Assembly (NCBI RefSeq): GCF_014898055.3
Contig: NW_023601754.1
Span: 46,865,013-46,929,012, forward strand
Length of the DNA stretch: 64,000 bases
Direction of reading: 5' to 3'
Source: Talpa occidentalis
Taxonomy: Eukaryota > Chordata > Mammalia > Eulipotyphla > Talpidae
Shown: positions 1 to 10,480 of the stretch, piece after piece
Layout: each line of letters begins with the position of its first letter
Position numbering within the stretch: the first letter of the stretch is position 1
Notes under the pieces: generated by a model
Databases searched by the model: none
Told to the model about the DNA's origin: nothing
What the model saw: only the letters and a program-made list of their open reading frames with translations
Position numbers and translations under genes: made by a program

Positions 1-1077
1 CTCTGGCTGCGCATTTTGGCATCTGCCACTCCAACTCTGTTACTGGGAGACTTCAGATCCGTGGCCTGTCCTGACCCCCGATTTCTGACCTCTCATCTTA
101 GGAATCACCAAAGTCGTATACCCTGTGTCCCCCTCCCCTCCAAGTCTCTGGGCTCCTCTGTCAAGGTGCCCCAGTCCTGGATCCTGACTCCATCCTCCCC
201 CTGCAGCCTATCCCTCATATATCCCTAGAACTGACCCGGACCCTCCCCTGCTCACAACCCCCCATAGCACCCCAGGTCCCCTATGAGAGAGTCCCAACTC
301 CTCAGTCTGGTTTCACCCACCCCACTGACTTGCTTTTGAACTTTTGCATTTTCCCTGAGCTCAGTGCACTCTTCAAATTTCTACATTCTGCTCCTATTGT
401 TCCCTCTGTTGAAAATGCTTTTTCTGTCTCTTTGTCCCAACCCGAGCTACTGAGCATCAGACCTAGACTCAGAGTCCATCATTCCTAGCTGCGGGCCCTT
501 GGGGCAGGCTGTTTCCTCTTGTGGGTGTCAGCTTCTTGTAAAGTGACAACAAACAAAATAAAACACTTTACTTGTTTTCTTTTGGTGAGGATTACATGTA
601 ATATTGTAGGTAAAGCACTCAGCAGGTGATAAGCCCTCACTGCGAGGTTGCTGCTAGGTTGCTGCTAGGTATACATAATGAACACATATTATTCACTATT
701 TTTTTTAAAAGATTTATTTATTTATTTATACAAGCACTGGGTACAGTCAGAGGCGTGGGAGGGTGAGAGAATTCACCAGAGCCAGAGCGGAGAGTAGAGC
801 AGGCAAACTGAGGAAATACACTGCTGAGGGGAGTAGCGGGCACTGCCGGAGAGGTCTGTTGCACCATGTGGGACCCTCGCCCAGTGGCAGGGGATCGAGC
901 TGGCGCTGCAGAAGCTGCGGGTAGCTTCGCAACCCAGTGCTCAGCCGCTACGCCACCAGGGAGGCCCTATTCTCTATTATTAACATAGGAAAATCTTCAT
1001 TCCCTGACTCCCTGAGTTCTATTGCCTTGTCCTCTTCATCACGAAAGCTCAACTCACCGTGATCTGTCCTTCCCCAG
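1..1077 (+). other. RCN3 intron (right part)
   Basis: Non-coding sequence runs up to the acceptor ccccag at 1072-1077. It holds one SINE (699-967). The remaining roughly 700 bases are unique sequence; the short open frame at 16-228 shows no recognisable protein. Confidence 0.75.
699..967 (-). repeat. tRNA-derived SINE, subfamily B
   Basis: Read on the minus strand, it starts GGGCCTCCCTGGTGGCG (tRNA-like head with A box) and ends in an AAATAA-type tail. It carries the B-subfamily signature in the body: on the plus strand 'acaagcactgggtacagtcag', 'gggagggtgagagaattcacc', 'gaccctcgcccagtggc'. The same signature recurs at 17486-17756 and 48138-48411. Confidence 0.9.
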
Positions 1078-4000
1078 GGGAAGAATTTCATGACGTGGAG
1101 GATGCAGAGACCTACAAGAAGATGCTGGCTCGGGATGAGCGGCGTTTCCGGGTTGCCGACCAGGACGGGGACTCAATGGCCACTCGGGAGGAGCTGACGG
1201 CCTTCCTGCACCCGGAGGAGTTCCCTCACATGCGGGAGATTGTGATTGCAGTGAGTGCGGGGCTGAGGGACCCTGCCTGCTTCCCGCCCACCTCCCACCA
1301 CCAGGCTCCTGACACCAGGGCCGCCTCCCAGAGAACCCTTGGTCACCTCACCTCACCTGGTCCAGTCACCTGGCCTTCCAGCACCTCTCCAGGAGAGCCC
1401 TGAGCAATGGGAATGGGGACATCTCTCATGCGTACCACCTGACGCCACAATTTATTTTTTTTATTTTTTAAGATTTATTTATTTATTTATTTTTAAAGAT
1501 TTATTCACTTATGCATACAAGAGCTGGGGTACAGGCCAGAGGTGTGGGGGGGGGTGAGAGGATTCACCAGAGACAGAGTGGGGAACAGAACAGGCAGATT
1601 GACTGAAGTACACTGCTGAGGGGAGCAGCAGGCGAGTCAGGAGAGGTCTGCTGCGCCATGTGGGTTGCTTCCTGGCCGGCCAGGGATCGAACTCATGCTG
1701 CAGAGGCTGTAGATTGCGTCATAGTGCGGTGCTTAACTCCTTGCGCCACCAGGGAGGCCCTTTCTTTTTTTAAAAGATTTATTTTATTTATTAATGCATA
1801 CAGGAGCCGGGGTGAAGGCCAGAGGTGTGGGGAGGTGAGGTGATTCACCAGAGACAGAGTGGGGAGAAGAACAGGCAGATCTATTGAAATCCACTGCTGA
1901 GGGGACTGTGGGGAGACAGGAGAGGTCTGCTGTGCCATATGGGTCACCTCCCTGGTGGGGGATCGAACTTGTGCTGCTGTGGCTGCCGATACTTTTTTTG
2001 TTTTGCTTTGTGGGACCCTCACCGGCGGCCGGGGAACGACCAGCGCTGCAGAGGCTGTGGGCAGCCTGGCAGCCTAGCGCTCAACCTCTGTGCCACTAGA
2101 GGAGGCCCTGTAGTACTGTGTCTTAACCCTTTGCACCACCAGGGAGGCCCCAGACCCCCCAGTTTCTAATCTCTCCTGTCCAAGCTCCTCCTCCCTTGTT
2201 GATATTTGTGCTCACCTGTCCTCAGAAAAACACTTCTCCCAGAATTAGATTCTATGAGAGAGCCTCACCTCTTAAACCTGGTGCTCCACATCTTCGGGAG
2301 CCTACCCCAGTGCCTCTCTCTCTCCCCAGGAAACCCTAGAGGACTTGGACAGGAATAAAGATGGCTACGTCCAAGTCGAGGAGTACATTGGTGAGTAGAA
2401 CCTGATCCCCTCCCCAGCATCGGGGAGAGGCGGAGAGGGGTGCACCCAATGCATGTCACCCAGAAGAGAGTGATACATTCCTGCATGAAAGTCTTCTGAC
2501 ATTGGGGCAGGATTGCTGCTTGAGTTCATGCAACCACCACACATTTATTGGGTGCCAGAACCAAAAAGCACTCATCAAGCACTTGGTGTATGTGCTAGAC
2601 ACATAAGACATTTGTCTAGCACCTATTCTGTGCAAGAACAAGACGGCATGTATCATCACCTACTGTATACCATTTATTGAGCAGTTTCTATGTGCCAGAC
2701 CCAGGAAACTGCATGTTAGAGGTTGATGGATAGCAGAGACTACCACAGACCAGATCCTCTCCTGGGAGGGTCTGGAGTTTCTACAAACTGGGGCTCCAGG
2801 CCATGTGTTGGGATCATTGGGAAGTTGGGGAGCTTACCTTGAAGCTGCATGTACACAGTTAATGCTAGACCTCCTGTTACTTGGGATATTGGGGAATGCT
2901 TACAGCATCCCCAGGTTTCCCCGTGGCACTGCCACTGTCCCACACCTCAGGAGGCAAAGAATTTAGTTGAGGGGAAACCTGTGAAGCATAGAAGTTTCTA
3001 AAGTTTGAAGACATTTTTCTATGGAGAGTTTTTTTTTAAAGATTTACTTTTACTTATTTATGCATACAAGAACTGGGGTACAGGCCAGAGGTGTGGGGGG
3101 GATGAAAGGACTCACCAGAGACAGAGTGGGGAGCAGAACAAGCAGATCTACTGAAATTCACTGCTGAGGGGAGCAGCGGGGAGACAGGAGAGGTCTGCTG
3201 CACCATGTGGGTCAGCTCCCTGGCAGGGGATTGAACTTGTGTTGCAGTGGCTGCTGATAGCTTCACAGAGCTGATACCTAACCCCTTGAGCCACCAGGGA
3301 GACCCCTATAGAATGTTTTTATGGAACCCTCAGGCAAGACAGTTTTATTTAAGCTTCATTTATTTTTCTACATTTGTGAAGTCTTTTTTTTCTTGTCTTG
3401 TAAGAAAGATCTGGAACACCCCTGTTGAAGAGCAGTAGCTTATAAAGTATTGTCACTGTGGTCACTTGACATGTGCATTAACCCCCACGGCTCCCCTGTG
3501 GGGTGCATGTTATCACTCCCTTTCACAGGTGAGGAAGCTGAGCCCCACGGGGGTAAAGAACCATGCCTGAGGGTCCCTGCTAGTCAGAGGTGGCACAGGA
3601 CTGGCGTCCCTGCTGGCCAACCCCAGGGCCCTGCTTTACATGCTTACATGCTGCCTCCCTTCCCTGTGGGGCTGTGGGGACACAGATGTGGGCAGGACAC
3701 ACACACCCCCCCCACCCACCAGAAATGCAGTTTCCCACCTGTTGGATGGTGCAGAGAAGGAGATGTGGGAGGAGGAGATGTGGGAGGTCGATTTCGTGCT
3801 TAGTATAAATGTCACCACCAGTGGTTTTGATCGGAATCCCCTTTAACAGCAGAGGGGACAGGGAGGGTGACTGGGGTGCTGCAGGGCCTGCCTTCAGGCA
3901 GGATTAGAGCCCCGTCCCCTCCGCGGGCCCGGGCCCTGCCCTCACTGCCTGGCCCGCGCCCGCCCGCAGCGGACCTGTACTCCGAGGAGCCGGGCGAGGA

Positions 4001-4555
4001 GGAGCCGGCCTGGGTGCAGACAGAGCGCGAGCAGTTCCGGGACTTCCGGGACCTGAACAAGGACGGGCGGCTGGACGGGAGTGAGGTGGGCCATTGGGTG
4101 CTGCCCCCCGCCCAGGACCAGCCCCTGGTGGAAGCCAACCACCTGCTGCATGAGAGCGACACGGACAAGGTGAGGGGTGCAGCCTGGTGGTGGGGGTGTA
4201 GGGAGCAGACCTGGGCCTGGCTGCACAGGTCAGAGGGACCAAGGCACCGAGAGAAAGGGAGGAACGAGACTGAGAGGGGGACGGGCATCAGGGTGAGGGG
4301 GCAGGGACCCAGACGGGGGGGGGGGCGGGGGGAGCCGGGGAAGGGACCCAGACAGGGGGCTGTGGAAACTGGCAGCACTAGGAGGTTCAGAGAGGCTCTC
4401 ACAGGCAACCTCCAAGTGCTGCTGCTGACCTCTGACCCTCCTGCCAGGATGGGCGTCTGAGCAAGGCCGAGATTCTGAATAACTGGAACATGTTCGTGGG
4501 CAGCCAGGCCACCAACTACGGCGAGGACCTGACCCGTCACCATGACGAGCTCTGA
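1078..4555 (+). CDS. RCN3: Reticulocalbin-3, C-terminal part (four last coding exons)
   Basis: RCN3 is a CREC-family, low-affinity Ca2+-binding chaperone of the ER lumen, known to act in collagen and surfactant secretion. Coding exons are 1078-1250, 2330-2390, 3970-4169 and 4448-4555 (stop TGA 4553-4555). All are bounded by AG/GT and keep phase across introns. They give roughly the last 180 of about 328 residues; the signal peptide and first two EF-hands lie left of the window. Four EF-hand loops are readable: [36 protein letters not shown] and [12 protein letters not shown], each with Asp at loop position 1 and Glu at 12. The protein ends in HDEL, the ER-retrieval signal. The only break in the gene is the window edge. 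Identification rests on near identity to the remembered mammalian protein. Confidence 0.96.
1451..1760 (-). repeat. tRNA-derived SINE, subfamily A, with doubled tail
   Basis: Full-length antisense SINE whose A-rich tail is duplicated (two successive AGATTTATT blocks, 1470-1505). This suggests insertion into, or extension of, an older tail. It ends ccaccagggaggccc at 1760 and abuts the next SINE directly. Confidence 0.9.
1761..2150 (-). repeat. tRNA-derived SINE, subfamily A, interrupted by a nested SINE
   Basis: The antisense SINE body runs from a T-rich tail at 1763 to about 1990, is broken, and resumes at 2109-2150 with its head (cttaaccctttgcaccaccagggaggccc). The break holds the 1991-2108 fragment. 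Confidence 0.85.
1991..2108 (-). repeat. Nested 5'-half SINE fragment, subfamily B
   Basis: A short T-rich tail is followed by tgtgggaccctcacc and a head ending gaggccc. It matches only the tRNA-proximal half of subfamily B. Because it splits a subfamily A element, it inserted later. Confidence 0.8.
2391..3969 (+). other. RCN3 intron
   Basis: Apart from the SINE at 3030-3306, it holds two weak ancient-repeat traces. One is L2/MIR-like (catttattgagcagtttcta, about 2668). One is MIR-like (tcacaggtgaggaagctgag, about 3523). The rest is unique sequence. Confidence 0.6.
3030..3306 (-). repeat. tRNA-derived SINE, subfamily A
   Basis: Full-length antisense copy: tail tttttttttaaagattt, body catacaagaactggggtac, head ccaccagggagacccc. 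It lies in the RCN3 intron between the exons ending at 2390 and starting at 3970. Confidence 0.9.
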
Positions 4556-4970
4556 GCCCCACGTGCCCACTGCCACCTCGTGGCCCCCGGGGAAGACCCG
4601 CCTCCTCCCAGTGTCCAGCCGTGCGGGATGCGGGCTTGGCCTGCTGCCCCTGCCCTGAGCTCTCAGGAACCGGAGCTCGCAGGAACCGGCCAGTTGGTTT
4701 CTCTCCTGAGATGTCCAAGTCCCTCCCAGCTCTGACCCTGTCCTGGGCCCTTTCACAGATCCCGAGGGCGAGTGACCACTCATTTCTCACTGGCAGGACC
4801 ATCCAGCCCCACCCCAGTACTCCCAAACCTGGCCTCCAAGGGTCTCCATGAACTGCCCAGCTCCGAATCTGAGCCTCTCGCCACATGGATGAGAACACCC
4901 TCGCCTGGCACTGCCCCCAGGATGCCTTCTCCCTGCCAGGAAGGCAATAAAATTCAGTGCCTGGGTCTGG
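4556..4970 (+). other. RCN3: RCN3 3' UTR
   Basis: GC-rich untranslated sequence runs from the TGA at 4553-4555 to about 20 bases past the AATAAA at 4946. A GT-rich stretch (tttgtgtgtctctgag) follows at about 4971, as expected of a downstream cleavage element. No repeats are visible in it. Confidence 0.85.
4946..4951 (+). terminator. RCN3 polyadenylation signal AATAAA
   Basis: A canonical AATAAA lies about 390 bases after the RCN3 stop. It is followed within 25 bases by a GT-rich element, so it is the likely mRNA 3' end. Confidence 0.85.
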
Positions 4971-5132
4971 TTTGTGTGTCTCTCTGAGGGGGGCAGTGGA
5001 AACCTCGGGGAGATATTAGGGGCAGTGACTGGGAGAGCATGTTGGAAAGTGGGGTGGAGACATTTGAAGAGGGGCCTCCGGATGTTGCCAGGGCTCAAGG
5101 GCAAACCTGGGGACAAAAAAAATGAAACAAAC

Positions 5133-5392
5133 AGGGCTTTCCTGGTGGTGCAGGGATTAAAGACACAGCGTTATCAAGGTATTGCCCACCACTTCACCAG
5201 AAGTTCAATCCCCAGCCAGGGAGCTACCCACAGGGCGCAGCAGACCTCTCCTGTCTCCCCGCTGCTCCCCTCAGCAGTGCATTTCAGTAGATCCGCATGA
5301 TCTGTTCCCCACTCTGTCTCTGGTGAATCTTTTCACCCCCTGCACATCTGGTTTATACCCCAGTTCTATACAAATATAAATAAATAAAATCT
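5133..5392 (+). repeat. tRNA-derived SINE, subfamily A
   Basis: Sense copy from gggctttcctggtggtgca to an AAATAAATAAAATC tail plus T-run. Near-perfect target-site duplications flank it: aatgaaacaaaca at about 5121 and aatgaaactaaca at about 5409. Confidence 0.88.
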
Positions 5393-5904
5393 TTTTTTTT
5401 TTTTTTTTAATGAAACTAACAACCCAACCCAGGAGATAAGCCAGGCAGAAACTCCTACCTTCCAGATAGCAAGCGCTGGCAATGTTCTGTGAATGGGGTG
5501 ATTGGGAAAGCCCTCACCCATTAAGAGAGTGAAGGATTGAGCCCTGGAGCAACCTGGAACAAAACAGCAAGTGCAAAGGCCCCGGGGCAGGAAGGTTCTA
5601 AGCAAGGATGGCTGTAAGTTGAGGAGGGTTCGACTTGGGTTCTAGCAGCCTCTTTGTGGCTGAGTTGTGACAAAGGGGTGAGTATAGGAGGATGTCACAG
5701 CCACTTGGGCAAGAGAATAGTACATCATTTACTCCTTCTGCAGTCCCTTGATACCCAGCACTGAGGATGAAGGAGCTCAAGGTCCCCGTGGAGGGAGAAA
5801 TCTCTCAATCATCATTAGAGCAAAACCAGCCAGACAGGGAAGAGCACAGGCCTTATACTTCCATCTGTAGGAGACTCAAGGACAAGCAAAACAAAGCCAG
5901 GCCT

Positions 5905-6174
5905 TTTTTTTTTTTTAAGATTGATTTATTTATACAAGAACTGGGGTACAGGCCAGAGGTGTGGAGGGTGAGAGGATTCATCAGAGACAGAGTAGGAAAC
6001 AGAACAGGCAGGTTGATTGAAATACACTGCTGAGGGGAGCAGCGGGTGAGGCAGGAGAGGTCAGCCACCCATGTGGGAATCTCCCTGGCTGGCTGGGAAT
6101 TGAACCCATGCTGCAGAGGCTGAGGACAGCTTCAGTGCGCTGAGCTCAACCCACTGCACCACTGGGGAGGCCCC
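5905..6174 (-). repeat. tRNA-derived SINE, subfamily A
   Basis: Antisense copy with a T13 run, gattgatttatttatacaag, and head ccactggggaggcccc. Flanking aagccag sequences (5893 and 6176) may be a short target duplication. Confidence 0.87.
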
Positions 6175-6689
6175 GAAGCCAGGGTTTAGAGGTCAGGACA
6201 GTGTGCCCCCTCGGTGGGGGGGGGGGGCTGGGGGTAGGCCTGAGGGGGGTTGGAGGGGCTGGGGGTGAGCTTGATTGGGAACTGTTTCCCAGGTGTATCC
6301 CACCTGTGAAAATTCACCCACAATGTATGCATTGTTTGTGCAAGATAGACTCCAAAAATACCCCTAGATTTTTAGGGCAGTGACTAGTCTCTATGAAGTG
6401 AACCCTCATGTATTAGTGGGTTATAATTAGTAATAATGTATCCACATTGGCTTACTGATCACAGTCAAGTATCACACTAATGAAAGATGTTAATAATAGG
6501 GCAGGGTGGGGGGGTAGGGTAAGAAGGTAGCTATGGGAACTCTCCGTACTTTCCACTCATTTATCTGTAAACTTAAAACTACTCTTTAAAAGAAAGCCCA
6601 TTAATTTAAAAAAGAAAAAAAGCAAGCAACTAAAATAGAAAAAAAAATTCCCCTGACAGGTTAAGCCCTAGATTCCCCTATATTTGATT

Positions 6690-7090
6690 TTTTTTTTTCC
6701 TTCTTGGGCAAAGAGATGGAAATAACCCAGGGTAAGACATAAAGCTATAGACTATTTTAGTAGAATAGATATCATTTAATTTCAATTGCATTGGAATATT
6801 AAATCTTACAATCCAAGAACATAGTATATCTCCCCATGGACTTAAGTATCAAAATTCTTTTCAGCAATGTTGTTTAGTTTTCAGAGTAAAGGTCTTATAT
6901 CTTCTCTTAAATTTATCCCAGTGTATTTTATGTTATTGTAAATGAAATTGTTTTTAAAATTTTACATTTCAATTTCCTGCTTCTAGATCTAATAATACTT
7001 CTTGTATATCAACTTTGGATTCTGTGATCATGCAAAATTTATTTCTTTCAGGATTTGTTTCATTCTTTTTATTTCTCCACTAAATTTTTG
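6690..7090 (-). repeat. L1 (LINE) ORF2-region remnant
   Basis: AT-rich sequence with antisense L1 phrasing (tttatcccagtgtattttatg, tcttgtatatcaactttgg) typical of mammalian L1 ORF2 read in reverse. It has many stops and is truncated on both sides; a SINE follows at 7094. The family assignment is by recall. Confidence 0.5.
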
Positions 7091-7093
7091 CCT

Positions 7094-7334
7094 TTTTTTT
7101 ATGCATATAAGAACTGGGGTGTAGGCCAGAGGTGCAGGGGGTGACAGGAATCACCAGAGACAGAGTGGGGAGCAGAATAGGCGAATCCACTGAAATCCAC
7201 TGCTGAGGGCAGCTGCAGGCGAGACAGGGGAGGTCTGCTTCGCCATGTGAGTCAGCTCCCTGGCCAGGAATTGAACTCAGGCCAGGGCATAGAGGTGATA
7301 GCCCTGTCTTTAACCCTAGGCCACCTGGAGGCCC
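7094..7334 (-). repeat. tRNA-derived SINE, subfamily A, short tail
   Basis: Antisense copy (tatgcatataagaactggg to ccacctggaggccc). It is more diverged than its neighbours and has a small deletion in the B-box half. Confidence 0.85.
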
Positions 7335-7412
7335 TGTCCTGTGAAATTTGCAATTCAAATTCCAGCTCATTTTTCTTAGGTTTAGTTGGGCTTCTTAGAA
7401 TGTACCCCATGA

Positions 7413-7681
7413 GGGCCTCTCTGGTGGCACAACGGATCAAGAGGTAACCTATTAAGTTGTCCGCAGCCACTGCAGCATGAGTTTGATCCCTGGCCAGGGA
7501 GGTGCAACACATATGGTGCAACAGACCTCTCCTGACTGGCCCGCTGCTCCTCTCAGCAGTGTATTTCAATCAACCTGCCGGTTCTGTTCCCCACTCTGTC
7601 TCTGGTGAATCCTCTCACCCTCTACACCTCTGGCCTGTACCCCAGTTCTTGTATGCATAAATAATTCTTAAAAAAAAAAAA
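7413..7681 (+). repeat. tRNA-derived SINE, subfamily A, with perfect target duplication
   Basis: Sense copy from gggcctctctggtggcaca to an A11 tail. The 14-base target duplication ATGTACCCCATGAG is exact on both sides (7400-7413 and 7681-7694), so this is a fairly young retrotransposition. Confidence 0.92.
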
Positions 7682-8071
7682 TGTACCCCATGAGGGTCGA
7701 GTTCAGAGTCAGCTAGATAGTTGAGCAGTTATATAAAGTTCCGAAGTACTTCCTCTCTAGTTCTCTTTTGCAGAATTTATACCGCCCTTTCTTGTTGCTG
7801 CGGTTCTTCATGCCAGGACTATGGATTTTCTCCTGGTGTTTAAATTGCCCATCTTGGGATGGATTAGAACCCATCAGACAAAAAGCTGTACAAATGAAAC
7901 TCATCCACTGCCTGTAAATTCCCCTCTAGTTCCAGACTGCTTTGTTTTTCATTTTTCAGTGCCTTTAGATTATGGCTTTCTGTTTTATTGAGTTTATCAT
8001 TGAGATCTGTGGGAGAGTTGGGATTTAAATACAAATGTTTCAGGCTCCAAAATTTTACTCGTGGTAATATA

Positions 8072-8086
8072 CTGCCCCCTAGTGGC
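8072..8086 (-). promoter_or_regulatory. CTCF-like site (minus orientation)
   Basis: The plus strand reads CTGCCCCCTAGTGGC; its reverse complement GCCACTAGGGGGCAG fits the CTCF core CCASYAGRGGGCRS. It is in unique sequence, not in a SINE. Confidence 0.45.
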
Positions 8087-8477
8087 ATAAGGTAGAACGC
8101 TGTTTTACGAAGGCTCTGGGTAAATGTGTAGATCTTTGGGGATCTGCCTGATAAAAAATTGCATTTTGCGGTTTTATTTTCATTTATTTATTATATCAGA
8201 ATGTGGGAAGTTTATTAAACAAAAGTAAACACATGCATAGATGTCCAGGCATGCAGGAGAGCTGCCCATTTTTGTTTAAGTAAAAAGAATACTCTCAGAT
8301 AAAAATTGCTAGTACTCTAGAACAGTTTACTATGTAAAACTTCCCAGTACTTCACCACCCTCCGTGTCTTTTCCCCCATTTTTTTTTTTTTTTGCTTTAG
8401 TTTTGATGTAACATTGGTTTATATGTGATTTACGGGTATAGGTTCAAACCTCTTCAGCTTTTAAAAAAATCTTTTGA

Positions 8478-8756
8478 GGGGCCTCCCTGGTGGTACAAGG
8501 GGTTGTCTCAGCACTGTGAAGCTATCTGCAGCCACTGCAGCACGAGTTCCATCCCCGGCCAGAGAGGTGATCCACTCGGTGCAGCAGACCTCTCCTGTCT
8601 CCCTGCTGCTCCCCTCAGCAGTGTATTTCAGTAGATCTGCCTGTTCTGCTCCCCACTCTGTCTCTGGGGAATCCTCTCATCCCCTGCACCTCTGGCCTAT
8701 ACACCAGTTCTTCTATGCAAAAATAAGTAAAATCTTAAATAAATTATTTAAAAAAA
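8478..8756 (+). repeat. tRNA-derived SINE, subfamily A
   Basis: Sense copy gggcctccctggtggtaca to aaataagtaaaatcttaaataaatt. The body is intact: gcagcagacctctcctgtc and ccccactctgtctctggg are readable. No clear target duplication is seen. Confidence 0.88.
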
Positions 8757-9174
8757 TGTGACCTTTTGTGCCTGGTTTTTTAGTACAGTTCTCAAGCCTG
8801 TATCCAAAGTAGGGTGCGAAGACTCTCAGAGACATGGGGAAGGTTCTAGATGTAAATAGGAAAGCCAACACTGGCCTTGAGGAGGACCCCCATGGTGCAC
8901 GGCTGACTCCACCAGTCCTTGAGTTGAAACCTTTCTCAGCAGCCAGGTACACCAGCCCGCCTGCCACAGACACCGCCTGCGCAAACAGCGGTCAAGGGCA
9001 CTTCCTGGAACCACATGTGGTCACTGATGACACCTTTTACTGAGGTGGAAAGACGGAGACTGCTCAGTGGGCAGAAAGAGCACTGACCGCGCATTGGCTG
9101 AATGAATGTGAGCACAGGGGAGGGCCTGGGAGGAGAGACGTCCGTGGTGCTCAGGGAGGCAGAAACGTGACGTC

Positions 9175-9180
9175 TTTATT
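9175..9180 (-). terminator. NOSIP polyadenylation signal (minus-strand AATAAA)
   Basis: The plus strand reads TTTATT. It is the first canonical hexamer downstream of the NOSIP stop on the minus strand, but rather far from it. Confidence 0.5.
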
Positions 9181-9309
9181 CTGTTGATTTCTGCTGGTGG
9201 AAGGTCTAGCTTTCCATACTGCCCAGAGGCTGCTTCTGCGGCTACGCGGGTTTAACAAAGAAAGCGCTGAGGGCAGCCCCACTACCCCCAGTCAAGTCCG
9301 AACCCCAGC

Positions 9310-9440
9310 AGGCCCAGCCTCTGACCTCCTCTCCCACCTGCTCTCGCCCGCGCTGCCTCTGGGCCTTTGCACTGGCGGTTTCCTCTTCCTGTCCCCCTCC
9401 AGTGTGGGGGAGGGGGTGTTCCTGACTCACCTGGCTTTAC
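9310..9440 (+). repeat. L2-like remnant
   Basis: The phrases cctctgggcctttgcactgg and gtgttcctgactcacctggc resemble the 3' end of mammalian L2. It is short, degenerate and assigned by recall only. Confidence 0.35.
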
Positions 9441-9479
9441 TCTGGGATAGCTCAAAAGAGGGGCTTTCTAGTTACCCTA

Positions 9480-10480
9480 TTGAAGCTGAGCCCCCACGTG
9501 GTCGCAGCTCCGACTTGGCCTTCCGGGCACGTTTACCAACTTTAACACTCCGGGTCTGCGTTCAATTCAGATTTTACTGTTAACGTGAGACTACAGGAGG
9601 CATTCTCAGCCGGCGCTTTCAGACCTGGGTCGCTCAGGGGTGCACGATGCCGGAGTCAGGGGCTCATCCTCCACACGCCCCAGCGCCGGCCCCACCGAGG
9701 AAGGCGCATGCGTAGGCTGCGCCCAGGCCGGCTGACCCGGCGCCGCGTCAAGCCTGCATCACTGGCCGCGACTTCTCGGCCTGCAGCTTGACTCCCGAGC
9801 CCGCGAAGCCCGTGCCGCCCTAAGGGGGGGAGAAGGCTGAGGTAGGAGGGGGTGCCGAGGCTGCAGATCGGGCCAGACCCAGGCGAGGAGGGGCCGGGAC
9901 GGAGCTGGAGTCTGGGGGGGCTGAGGAGGGGAGCCTCTAGGAAAGAGGGCGGAGTCCCGGGCACAGGTCAAGCCCTAGCCATAGGCGGGAAGTCAGGCGG
10001 GCGGGGCTCCGGGTAGGGCGGGGCTATGGCGGGCGCGGGGCGGGGCTTGGGCGTCTCACCCGCTGCAGCACGATGATGTCACGGTCCGTGAGTTTCTCTC
10101 CGTTCACAGGGTCCACCATGTCCTTCCGGATCAGCTTCTCCACGCACTCGAGGGTGACAACGGCCCCCCTGAGGGGAGGGGAGGGTGGGGGTCCCGCTGA
10201 GTCACCGCCCGGCGCGGCCCGCCCGCCGGTTCCCGGGCCGCCCCCACCCCGACTCACGAGGGCCGCAGGACGGCGCACGGCGTGGCGTTGCTCAGGCTGT
10301 CGCGGGTCACGGCGCACACGTAGCGCTCGCTGCGCGTGATGAGCCCCACGCGGTCCACCGAGCCGTCGAGCGGCGTGAAGCGCACGGGCGTGAGGTCGGA
10401 CATGCGCAGCGGCTTCCCCGACATGGGGCAGGTCACCGTCCGGGACTGGAGCGGAGGGAGGGGGGTCAGCAGGCAGGGAA
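9480..10480. promoter_or_regulatory. CpG-rich block over the NOSIP 3' end
   Basis: CpG-dense sequence covers the last coding exons, the last intron (9820-10059) and the proximal 3' UTR, with an NRF1-type GCGCATGCG. Promoter function is not shown; the exons alone could explain part of the density. Confidence 0.4.

Larger units (their letters stand above)
4972..9154. other. RCN3-NOSIP intergenic region (tail to tail)
   Basis: This lies between two convergent 3' ends and no gene is supported here. It holds five SINEs, an L1 remnant (6690-7090), a CTCF-like site (8072-8086) and AT-rich unique sequence (6300-6680, 7690-8470). Open frames here are short and mostly SINE-derived. Confidence 0.75.
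9155..9747 (-). other. NOSIP: NOSIP 3' UTR (probable extent)
   Basis: It follows the TGA at 9750-9748. The first canonical minus-strand AATAAA is at 9180-9175, giving a UTR of about 590 bases. The stop-proximal half is CpG-rich and contains an NRF1-like GCGCATGCG at 9704-9712. An earlier cleavage without a canonical hexamer cannot be excluded. Confidence 0.55.

Noticed and set aside
1059..1403. A 114-codon open frame taken as a complete small EF-hand protein
   Set aside because: It is an RCN3 exon read through its splice donor at 1251; the ATG at 1059 lies in the intron.
3812..4783. 323-codon minus-strand open frame over RCN3 last exons
   Set aside because: It covers RCN3 exons and introns in antisense and has no recognisable domain. 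GC-rich composition explains it.
5182..5379. Recurring small open frames containing '[16 protein letters not shown]' or 'ADLSCL'
   Set aside because: These appear at every SINE copy and are translations of the SINE body, not genes.
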